A stretch of 39,574 nt of DNA from Oscillospiraceae bacterium. Its GTDB lineage: Bacteria; Bacillota; Clostridia; Oscillospirales; Acutalibacteraceae. This document shows, in pieces, positions 34,535 to 39,574 of the stretch. Each line of letters opens with the position of its first letter. Positions within the stretch are counted from its first letter, which is position 1. A program made the translations under genes and the position numbers. The stretch lies in contig JAFLUK010000002.1 in the NCBI GenBank assembly GCA_022508865.1, forward strand, positions 1-39,574, read 5' to 3'. The notes below the pieces were generated by a model. That model was not told the origin of the DNA. It did not search any database and saw only the letters and a program-made list of their open reading frames with translations.

Positions 34535-35068
34535 ATGAAAAACAAAAATACTTTTAACCTTGTACTTTCAGCATTTCTTATTATAGCTTTTGTTGTTTGT
34601 ACATACTTCTTCACCACACTGAACCAGACAGCTACTGTTCAGGGAATTATTAATATTATTGTAACAGTGGTATTTGGTCTGATTCTGTTCTATGCAACAA
34701 GAGTTGGCGAGGGCAAGCATGTTAAGCGTTTCAGTCTTGCAACACTGATTCTTCTTGATATTCCTGCCCTGTATATTGTGCTTACAAGCCTTGCGCCGGG
34801 TCTTCCTTTGAGCAGCTTTTTCGGTGAAAGCCAGCTTGCAATCTACCTTGCAGGTATTGCTCTCGGTTATGGTATTCCATATACATTCTTCAGCGGCTTT
34901 GAGCTTGCAGCCGAAGATGAAACAGAGGGCTTTATTGAGGGCGGAATTATGGATGAAATTTCTGCCGATGATGACACAGAAGAAGATGTTGAAGAATTGG
35001 AAGAAGCTGTTGACGAGGCAGAGTTGTCACAGGACAACGGTGATGTTGAGGTAGAAATCAACTGCTGA
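34535..35068 (+). CDS. Four-segment membrane protein with acidic C-terminal tail
   Basis: A 177-residue protein of unrecognised family. Hydrophobic segments lie at about residues 8-27, 37-57, 66-88 and 99-121. The last ~55 residues are very acidic (DDDTEEDVEELEEAVDEAEL), probably cytoplasmic and disordered. GGAGG is well placed before the ATG. It is followed 54 bases later by the Mrp-type ATPase, possibly co-transcribed. The acidic tail contrasts with the basic tail of the 249-aa protein at 17208-17957, and I see no sequence link between them. Confidence 0.8.
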   Translation: MKNKNTFNLVLSAFLIIAFVVCTYFFTTLNQTATVQGIINIIVTVVFGLILFYATRVGEGKHVKRFSLATLILLDIPALYIVLTSLAPGLPLSSFFGESQLAIYLAGIALGYGIPYTFFSGFELAAEDETEGFIEGGIMDEISADDDTEEDVEELEEAVDEAELSQDNGDVEVEINC

Positions 35069-35122
35069 TTTATTATTCAGTGTTTATTCAAGAAAAATAA
35101 ATGAAAAAAGAGGGTTAAAGAA

Positions 35123-35956
35123 ATGGGTTGCACACACGATTGTTCTAGTTGTGGTGAATCTTGTAGCAGCAAATCACCTGAAAGTCTTATTGAGGAGCTT
35201 AATCCCAAAAGCAGTGTAAGAAAGGTAATCGGCATTGTATCAGGAAAGGGCGGAGTCGGCAAAAGCCTGGTAACTTCTTCTCTTGCAGTGGCAATGAAAG
35301 AAAAGGGCTACAGAGTAGCTGTGCTTGACGCTGACATTACAGGTCCTTCAATTCCAAAGACATTTGGTGTGAAAGATAGGGCTATGGGCAACGATGAGGG
35401 CCTTTATCCTGTTGCAACAAAAACAGGTATTGATATTATGTCAATCAACCTTCTTCTGCCGGAAGAAACTTCTCCCGTTGTTTGGAGAGGTCCTGTTATT
35501 GCAGGCGCTGTAAAGCAGTTCTGGACAGATGTAATATGGGATGATATTGATTATATGTTTGTAGATATGCCTCCGGGAACAGGGGACGTTCCGCTAACCG
35601 TATTCCAGAGCCTGCCTATTGACGGCATTGTAATTGTAACATCTCCTCAGGACCTTGTTTCTATGATAGTTACAAAGGCTGTTAATATGGCTAAAATGAT
35701 GAATATTCCGATTCTCGGCATTGTAGAAAATATGAGCTATTTCATGTGTCCCGATTGCGGAAAAGAACACAAGATTTATGGCGAAAGCAATATTGAACAG
35801 GTTGCAAAGGATAATGATACAAAGGTGCTTTGCAAGCTTCCTATTAATCCTGAAATTGCCAAGGCTGTAGACAACGGCAAAATTGAGGATTTAAAGGGCG
35901 AATATATTAGCTCTGCCGCAGATGAAATTGAAAATGTCTGCAAAATAGAAAAATAA
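35123..35956 (+). CDS. mrp: Mrp/NBP35 family P-loop ATPase (iron-sulphur carrier)
   Basis: A 277-residue ATPase of the Mrp/ApbC/NBP35 family, which carries or transfers Fe-S clusters in the cytoplasm. The N-terminus has four cysteines in CTHDCSSCGESC, like clostridial Mrp and eukaryotic NBP35. The deviant Walker A is SGKGGVGKS (residues about 40-48), then DADITGPSIP, VDMPPGTGD (switch II) and TSPQDLVSMIV. The cluster-bridging pair is in FMCPDCGKEH. GAGG lies upstream of ATG 35123. It ends with a terminator at 35985. Confidence 0.94.
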   Translation: MGCTHDCSSCGESCSSKSPESLIEELNPKSSVRKVIGIVSGKGGVGKSLVTSSLAVAMKEKGYRVAVLDADITGPSIPKTFGVKDRAMGNDEGLYPVATKTGIDIMSINLLLPEETSPVVWRGPVIAGAVKQFWTDVIWDDIDYMFVDMPPGTGDVPLTVFQSLPIDGIVIVTSPQDLVSMIVTKAVNMAKMMNIPILGIVENMSYFMCPDCGKEHKIYGESNIEQVAKDNDTKVLCKLPINPEIAKAVDNGKIEDLKGEYISSAADEIENVCKIEK

Positions 35957-35984
35957 AACCACCTTCACAGGTGGAATGAAACGT

Positions 35985-36020
35985 AAATGTTGGGGTGCAA
36001 ACTCCGACATTTATTTTTTG
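35985..36020 (+). terminator. Terminator after mrp
   Basis: AAATGTTGG (35985-35993) pairs with CCGACATTT (36004-36012), one wobble, followed by ATTTTTT. A smaller CCACCT/AGGTGG hairpin precedes it near 35959-35974. Confidence 0.8.
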
Positions 36021-36045
36021 GGCAAGATAACTTCTTATAAAATCT

Positions 36046-36071
36046 AATGGCACACCCTTTGGTGTGCCATT
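36046..36071. terminator. Hairpin downstream of the 63-aa membrane protein
   Basis: AATGGCACACC (36046-36056) pairs perfectly with GGTGTGCCATT (36061-36071) around a 4-base loop. T-runs are weak on both strands, but the position suits termination of the minus-strand gene ending at 36103. Confidence 0.65.
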
Positions 36072-36102
36072 GACATGTTTAAAAAATTATATTCAATTTT
36101 AA

Positions 36103-36294
36103 TTATATTGAAAACAGACCAATATCTAAATTCTCAATATCTGCAATGGGCTTTTTTTCAACAACCTTGTCATTTCTCTGTTTTGTCTTTGGTTTATTAG
36201 CCCTGTTCATATAGAGGGCAATGCCAACGCAAACACCTAAAAGCACTACAAATAAACCCGCTGCAATGCCAATTATAATATGTGCCAGGCCCAT
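36103..36294 (-). CDS. Small single-pass membrane protein, unknown
   Basis: A 63-residue protein with one hydrophobic segment at about residues 5-29 (AHIIIGIAAGLFVVLLGVCVGIAL), followed by a basic region (NRANKPKTKQRNDK) and an acidic/hydrophobic end (IADIENLDIGLFSI). ATG 36294 has AAGGAGGT 8 bases upstream; an ATG at 36324 would place that site inside the frame. A promoter with a perfect -35 box stands upstream. The strong ribosome binding site and promoter make it a real gene; the role is unknown. Confidence 0.75.
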   Translation of the reverse strand: MGLAHIIIGIAAGLFVVLLGVCVGIALYMNRANKPKTKQRNDKVVEKKPIADIENLDIGLFSI

Positions 36295-36352
36295 TGGTAT
36301 TACCTCCTTGCATACTGATAACAACTAACTTTAGTAACTATCTTTCCTTATC

Positions 36353-36383
36353 TATATAATAACATATTTTTGTGCAATGTCAA
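36353..36383 (-). promoter_or_regulatory. Promoter of the 63-aa membrane protein
   Basis: Minus-strand TTGACA (36383-36378), a perfect -35, with TTATAT or TATATA 18-19 bases further on. Confidence 0.6.
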
Positions 36384-36452
36384 TATATTTTTTCAAAAAA
36401 GTCAGAAATTTTTATTGTTATTTTTTTATCAATCTTTATAGTACTATAGCCA

Positions 36453-36494
36453 TAAAAAACAAAATGCCGAACAATAAATGTCCGACATCTTGTT
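36453..36494 (-). terminator. Strong minus-strand terminator of the candidate small RNA
   Basis: A 16-bp stem (36494-36479 with 36473-36458) with three G-U pairs on the minus strand, a 5-base loop, and a T6 run (36459-36454). No protein gene lies upstream of it on this strand, which implies a non-coding transcript. Confidence 0.8.
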
Positions 36495-36616
36495 TAAATT
36501 AAAAATGAGGGGTCAATGTAATAAAAATTACATTGAGGAGGGTAGAACAATGTACTTATACAGGCAGTTGCGGCACTGCCCAAAGAGGTATTAGGGGCTT
36601 CCTCTTTTAAGTACAC
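36453..36616 (-). ncRNA. Candidate small RNA, about 160 nt, minus strand
   Basis: A -10 box TATACT (36626-36621) is followed 7 bases later by the predicted 5' end. The RNA would fold as a closing stem GTGTACTTA/TAAGTACAT (about 36608-36616 with 36549-36557) around two hairpins, AAGAGG/CCTCTT and GGCAGT/ACTGCC. Then comes a free hairpin CAATGTAAT/ATTACATTG (36514-36535) and a terminator. The extra G-U pair in the closing stem and three G-U pairs in the terminator form only on the minus strand. A -35 at normal spacing is weak (TTAACA at 20 bases). I do not recognise the family; 6S RNA was considered but the fold does not match a single long rod. Confidence 0.55.
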
Positions 36617-36734
36617 TTAAAGTATAGCGGTTGTTTGTGACACAGATGTTAAGGTAAAATGAAATTTATATGATTATTATGTGAAAATCATTAAGGTTAT
36701 ATTAACTGGATTTTGTGAATTTACTTGACACAGA

Positions 36735-36748
36735 CAAACAAACGTTTG
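36735..36748. promoter_or_regulatory. LexA (DinR-type) SOS operator
   Basis: CAAAC-AAAC-GTTTG has the DinR box form CGAAC-N4-GTTCG with symmetric G-to-A and C-to-T changes, and the centre fits R-N-R-Y. It touches the -35 box of lexA, so LexA would block its own promoter. Confidence 0.65.
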
Positions 36749-36774
36749 ATTTCTTTATATTGATGTGGTATAAT
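36746..36774 (+). promoter_or_regulatory. lexA promoter
   Basis: TTGATT at 36746-36751 and TATAAT at 36769-36774 with a 17-base spacer; start near 36781. Confidence 0.8.
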
Positions 36775-36845
36775 TTCGTTGTACAGTTTTTAATAATTCA
36801 GTTAAATTTTAAAACAAACCACGTTTATAGGGTTAGGTGATTTTT

Positions 36846-37436
36846 ATGAAGCCTTTGACAAAAAGTCAGCAAAAAGTTTATAGTTGTATCAAGGAATGTT
36901 GCGAAGAAGGTCGGGTTCCCTCTGTTCGTGAGATTTGCAAGTTAACAGGGTTGAAGTCCACTTCCACTGTTCATTTGCATCTGAAAACCTTGGAGGAAAA
37001 AGGTCTTATTCAGCGTGATAAAGGGTTGAACAGATGTATTCGAATGGTAGGGGAAGAAAGAACAAGTCAAATACCTGTTCTTGGCAGGGTTACTGCAGGT
37101 ATGCCTGTGCTTGCTGTTGAAGATATTGAAGGGTATGTTCCTGTTCGTGAGAGTTTTCGTCGTGGACGAGAACTGTTTGCTTTGCGTATTGATGGCGAGT
37201 CAATGATAAATGCAGGAATTATGGATGGTGACATTGTTATTGTACACCGCACCCCTGTTGCAAATAACGGCGATATTGTAATTGCCCTTATAGAGGATGA
37301 AGCCACCTGTAAAAGATTTTACAAGGAAAACGGTCACTATCGCTTGCAGCCGGAAAATGACTTGTTTGAGCCAATTATTGTTGATGAAGTTGTTTTGCTG
37401 GGTACGGTAGTAAGCTTGATAAGAAATTACGAATAA
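36846..37436 (+). CDS. lexA: SOS repressor LexA
   Basis: A 196-residue repressor-protease of the SOS regulon. The winged helix-turn-helix occupies residues about 1-65 (VREICKLTGLKSTSTVHLHLKTLEEKG). The autocleavage site is Ala84-Gly85 in VTAGMPVLA, and the serine-lysine dyad is Ser119 in DGESMINAG and Lys156 in EATCKRFY, the same numbering as E. coli LexA. ATG 36846 has AGGTG about 7 bases upstream; a GTG at 36837 lies in that site. A DinR-like operator overlaps its promoter, so autoregulation is expected. Confidence 0.96.
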   Translation: MKPLTKSQQKVYSCIKECCEEGRVPSVREICKLTGLKSTSTVHLHLKTLEEKGLIQRDKGLNRCIRMVGEERTSQIPVLGRVTAGMPVLAVEDIEGYVPVRESFRRGRELFALRIDGESMINAGIMDGDIVIVHRTPVANNGDIVIALIEDEATCKRFYKENGHYRLQPENDLFEPIIVDEVVLLGTVVSLIRNYE

Positions 37437-37574
37437 TGCCGCAAAACAAAGAAAAGATTGTGAAGTTGTAAATATACAGTTTTTTAATGTTACAATTAAT
37501 TTTAGCAGTACAAGGTCTGTATTGTGTAATAAAAAGATTATATAAATTTCTATCTTTATATAGCTTAAAGTATA

Positions 37575-37603
37575 TTGACAAAGGAATTTTTAAGTAGTAT
37601 ATT
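37575..37603 (+). promoter_or_regulatory. Promoter of the 381-aa FnIII protein
   Basis: A perfect TTGACA (37575-37580) and TATATT (37598-37603) with a 17-base spacer, 30 bases before the start codon. Confidence 0.85.
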
Positions 37604-37632
37604 GTTCTTATAAAGTAACGGAGGTATTTTCT

Positions 37633-38778
37633 ATGAAAAAATTAATCAGTTTAATTATGACAGTCGTTATGGCTTGCTCTGTGTTTGTAGCGTTTGATGT
37701 TACAGCTTCAGCTGCTTCCCAGAGCATTACACTGAAAAGTGTTACAAACACTGCAAAGGCTATAACAGTAAAATGGTCAAAAACATCAGGGGCAACAAAG
37801 TATATTGTTCAGAAAAAGGCTTCTAATCAAAAGAATTATAAAAATATTAAAACAGTAGGCAGCTCCAAATGTTCCTACAGTGACAAAGCTGTTAAGGCAG
37901 GTAAATCCTATTCATATAAGGTTGTTGCAGTAAAGGGTACCAGCCAGTATGTGTCAAAGGCAAAGGCTGTTACAAGACTGCTTGCACCAAAGAGCCTTAC
38001 TATTAAAGCAGATACAAATTATGGCGGTGTAATCATCAAGTGGAAAAAGGCAAAGGGTGCAAAAAAATACACCGTATACAGAAAGACAACCGGTAAATAT
38101 AAGAAGATTGATACTGCAGACGCAAATGGATACTATGACTACAGTGCAAAATCAGGCGCTGTAAACTACTACAAAGTTGTTGCAGTAAACGGCAGCTCAA
38201 AGAGCGTTTACAGTAAGGCTGTTAAAATTACATATATTGAATCGACTTATATTGAAGGCTTTGCAACAAAGGACGGAGTAAAGCTTGAATGGATGAAGAG
38301 TAAGGGTGCACAGGGATACAAGATTTATAAAACAACAGGCTTAAAGTCCTACACATTACTTAAAACACTTTCTTCAAAATACACAAGCTATGTTGACAAG
38401 GATGTTAAAGAGGGAACAACATACAAGTACTATATTGTTGCATATAAAGGTTCTGTTGTTTCTGCAAAGGCAACAACAAGCGTTAAGTATGAACCAATGC
38501 TTACAATAGATGTTAAGGTTGGAGAAAGCAATACAAAATTTAAGGATTTTCTTGATACTAACAGAGAGATAATGGGTGAAGCTGCAGAACTTTTTGACTA
38601 TATAACATTTACCTATGAGCCTGTTAATCCGGAAATTGCTACTATTGACAAGGAAGGTACAGTTACCGGTGTATCTGTTGGTACAACAAAGATAGCGGTG
38701 TTTACTTCTATAAAAATACCGGGATTGGGTTCAGAAAGTGAAGAAATGGGCTACTTCCTTGTAAATGTAACAGAATAA
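37633..38778 (+). CDS. Secreted protein with three FnIII repeats and an Ig-like (Big_2) domain
   Basis: A 381-residue extracellular protein. The signal peptide MKKLISLIMTVVMACSVFVA ends near the ASAAS site at about residue 27. Three Lys-rich fibronectin-III-type repeats of about 85 residues follow, each with a W strand (VKWSKTSGA, IKWKKAKGA, LEWMKSKGA) and a SYKVVAV-like strand. The last ~95 residues contain NPEIATIDKEGTVTGVSVGTTKI, the signature of a bacterial Ig-like group 2 domain. No anchor motif is present. The repeats resemble those of the 1180-aa protein at 21184-24726 but lack an enzymatic domain. GGAGG precedes the ATG, with a strong promoter and a terminator, so the gene is monocistronic. 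Confidence 0.85.
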   Translation: MKKLISLIMTVVMACSVFVAFDVTASAASQSITLKSVTNTAKAITVKWSKTSGATKYIVQKKASNQKNYKNIKTVGSSKCSYSDKAVKAGKSYSYKVVAVKGTSQYVSKAKAVTRLLAPKSLTIKADTNYGGVIIKWKKAKGAKKYTVYRKTTGKYKKIDTADANGYYDYSAKSGAVNYYKVVAVNGSSKSVYSKAVKITYIESTYIEGFATKDGVKLEWMKSKGAQGYKIYKTTGLKSYTLLKTLSSKYTSYVDKDVKEGTTYKYYIVAYKGSVVSAKATTSVKYEPMLTIDVKVGESNTKFKDFLDTNREIMGEAAELFDYITFTYEPVNPEIATIDKEGTVTGVSVGTTKIAVFTSIKIPGLGSESEEMGYFLVNVTE

Positions 38779-38801
38779 TTTTATAGTTACTAATATTATT
38801 T

Positions 38802-38828
38802 AAGGGCTGTTGTGATACAGCCCTTTTT
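38802..38828 (+). terminator. Terminator after the 381-aa FnIII gene
   Basis: AAGGGCTGT (38802-38810) pairs with ACAGCCCTT (38817-38825), followed by a T5 run. Confidence 0.9.
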
Positions 38829-38854
38829 ACCTTTTATACCAAGGGAGATTAAAT

Positions 38855-39574
38855 ATGTATACAAATATATTTGACGGTCACTGTCATTATGATGATGACT
38901 GGTTTGATGAGGATAGAGAAGCTGTTTTGCGGGATTTACCCAATAAGGGTGTTGGTGGAATTGTGTGGAATGGCACAGATTTGGAGAATATAAATCAGGT
39001 TCTGAATGGATGCAGGAAATATGACTACATCTACGGAACTGTGGGTGTTCACCCCGAATGTCTTGAAAATTTGCCGCCTGACTACCTTAACCAAATTGAA
39101 AAAATAGCTAAGGAAGAAAAAATAGTTGCAATCGGAGAAATAGGCCTTGACTATCATTGGGACATCCCAAAGGACAGACAAATGCAGGTGGTGGGAGAAC
39201 AGCTTTCTCTTGCAAATCAGCTTGATATGCCTGTTGTATTCCACGACAGAGAGGCCCATATGGACACTATGAATTTGCTTAAAGAGTTTAAGCCAAAGGG
39301 TCTTTTGCACTGCTACAGCGGCAGTGTGGAAATGCTGAAGGAGGTGCTTTCTTTGGGAATGTACATATCCCTTGGAGGGGTGGTTACCTTTAAAAACGCA
39401 AGGGTGCCTGTTGAAGTAGCAAAGGCAGTTCCTCTTGACAGGCTTATACTGGAAACAGATGCCCCGTATATGGCTCCTGTACCATACAGAGGTAAAAGAA
39501 ATGACAGCAGTTTAATTTCCTATGTGGCGGAAAAAATAGGAGAGCTCAACGGCCTGAGCGGGGAAGAGATCGCC
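38855..39574 (+). CDS. tatD: TatD family metal-dependent DNase, 5' part (cut by window edge)
   Basis: The first 240 codons of a TatD/YcfH hydrolase; the frame is open to the right edge. These TIM-barrel enzymes use two metals and act as 3'-5' DNases or RNA-processing nucleases. Metal ligands visible are the H-x-H of DGHCHYDD at the start, Glu in GEIGLDYHW, His in VVFHDREAH, His in GLLHCYSGS, and Asp in ETDAPYMAP. GGGAG lies before the ATG. About 15-20 residues are expected beyond the window. Downstream partners (often rnmV/ksgA) cannot be seen. Confidence 0.93.
   Translation, partial: MYTNIFDGHCHYDDDWFDEDREAVLRDLPNKGVGGIVWNGTDLENINQVLNGCRKYDYIYGTVGVHPECLENLPPDYLNQIEKIAKEEKIVAIGEIGLDYHWDIPKDRQMQVVGEQLSLANQLDMPVVFHDREAHMDTMNLLKEFKPKGLLHCYSGSVEMLKEVLSLGMYISLGGVVTFKNARVPVEVAKAVPLDRLILETDAPYMAPVPYRGKRNDSSLISYVAEKIGELNGLSGEEIA

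Larger units (their letters stand above)
36295..36845. other. 550-bp intergenic region before lexA
   Basis: No long gene is seen. It holds, left to right, the leader and promoter of the small membrane protein, a strong minus-strand terminator, three-way-junction and hairpin arms of a probable small RNA (36453-36616), an AT-rich stretch (36640-36730) without clear signals, and the lexA operator and promoter. Confidence 0.8.

Noticed and set aside
36453..36616. 6S RNA as the identity of the small RNA
   Set aside because: 6S RNA is a long single rod with a central bubble; this folds as a three-way junction plus separate hairpins. A covariance-model search would be needed to exclude it fully.
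1..39574. tRNA, rRNA, transposase, integrase or prophage genes
   Set aside because: None were recognised on either strand by reading; a tRNAscan or profile search would be needed for certainty.

Overview
The window is about 39.6 kb of AT-rich, gene-dense bacterial chromosome. It looks like a member of the Clostridia (Bacillota), most likely a gut Oscillospiraceae/Ruminococcaceae-type organism. The reasons are the strong AGGAGG ribosome binding sites, frequent TTG/GTG starts, consensus TTGACA-17-TATAAT promoters, the rimP-nusA-ylxR-ylxQ-infB-rbfA-nrnA-truB order, a LexA with a DinR-type operator, and secreted fibronectin-III proteins with the GY-x-VYRK signature. The family-level guess is inference. 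I see no phage, transposase, CRISPR array, tRNA or rRNA; nearly all of it reads as core chromosome with a few accessory cassettes.

Layout. 1-4.6 kb (+): the end of a class II fructose-bisphosphate aldolase, a Na/phosphate-type transporter with a PhoU-like tail, and a GH13 alpha-glucan hydrolase behind its own promoter. 4.65-8.4 kb (-): a single-chain PurL/PurQ FGAM synthase. 8.6-15.4 kb (+): an export cassette with a MacB/LolD-type ATPase, a very large FtsX permease with a Lys-rich coiled coil, a FliB-like cysteine-cluster protein, and a second ABC-2 ATPase/permease pair, closed by an 81-bp near-palindrome. 15.5-19.2 kb (-): alanine racemase, a membrane protein, an SseB-like protein and a C_GCxxG_C_C protein, probably one operon. 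19.35-21.1 kb (+): a DNA alkyltransferase, a small membrane protein that is a paralogue of the one beside alr, and an Sfp-type phosphopantetheinyl transferase. 21.2-24.7 kb (-): a secreted protein with a C39-like papain-fold domain and ten FnIII repeats. 24.8-31.75 kb (-): the translation/transcription operon rimP to truB. 31.9-36.3 kb: a HAD phosphatase (-), endonuclease III, PrmA, a membrane protein and an Mrp ATPase (+), and a 63-aa membrane protein (-). 36.3-39.6 kb: a 550-bp intergenic region with a likely minus-strand small RNA, then lexA with an SOS operator, a secreted FnIII/Ig-like protein, and tatD running off the right edge.

How the genes work together. The 24.8-31.75 kb operon couples transcription elongation (NusA), initiation (IF-2), 30S maturation (RimP, RbfA), rRNA/tRNA-related functions (YlxQ, YlxR, TruB) and nanoRNA turnover (NrnA). 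Nth, Ogt and LexA are separate DNA-repair genes. The two FnIII proteins share one repeat type and both carry signal peptides, suggesting a common extracellular role. The observations most worth following are the candidate small RNA next to lexA, the FliB-like gene inside the ABC cassette, the paralogous membrane proteins on either side of alr/ogt, the short coupled leader ORF before alr, and the structured leaders of rimP, nth and prmA.
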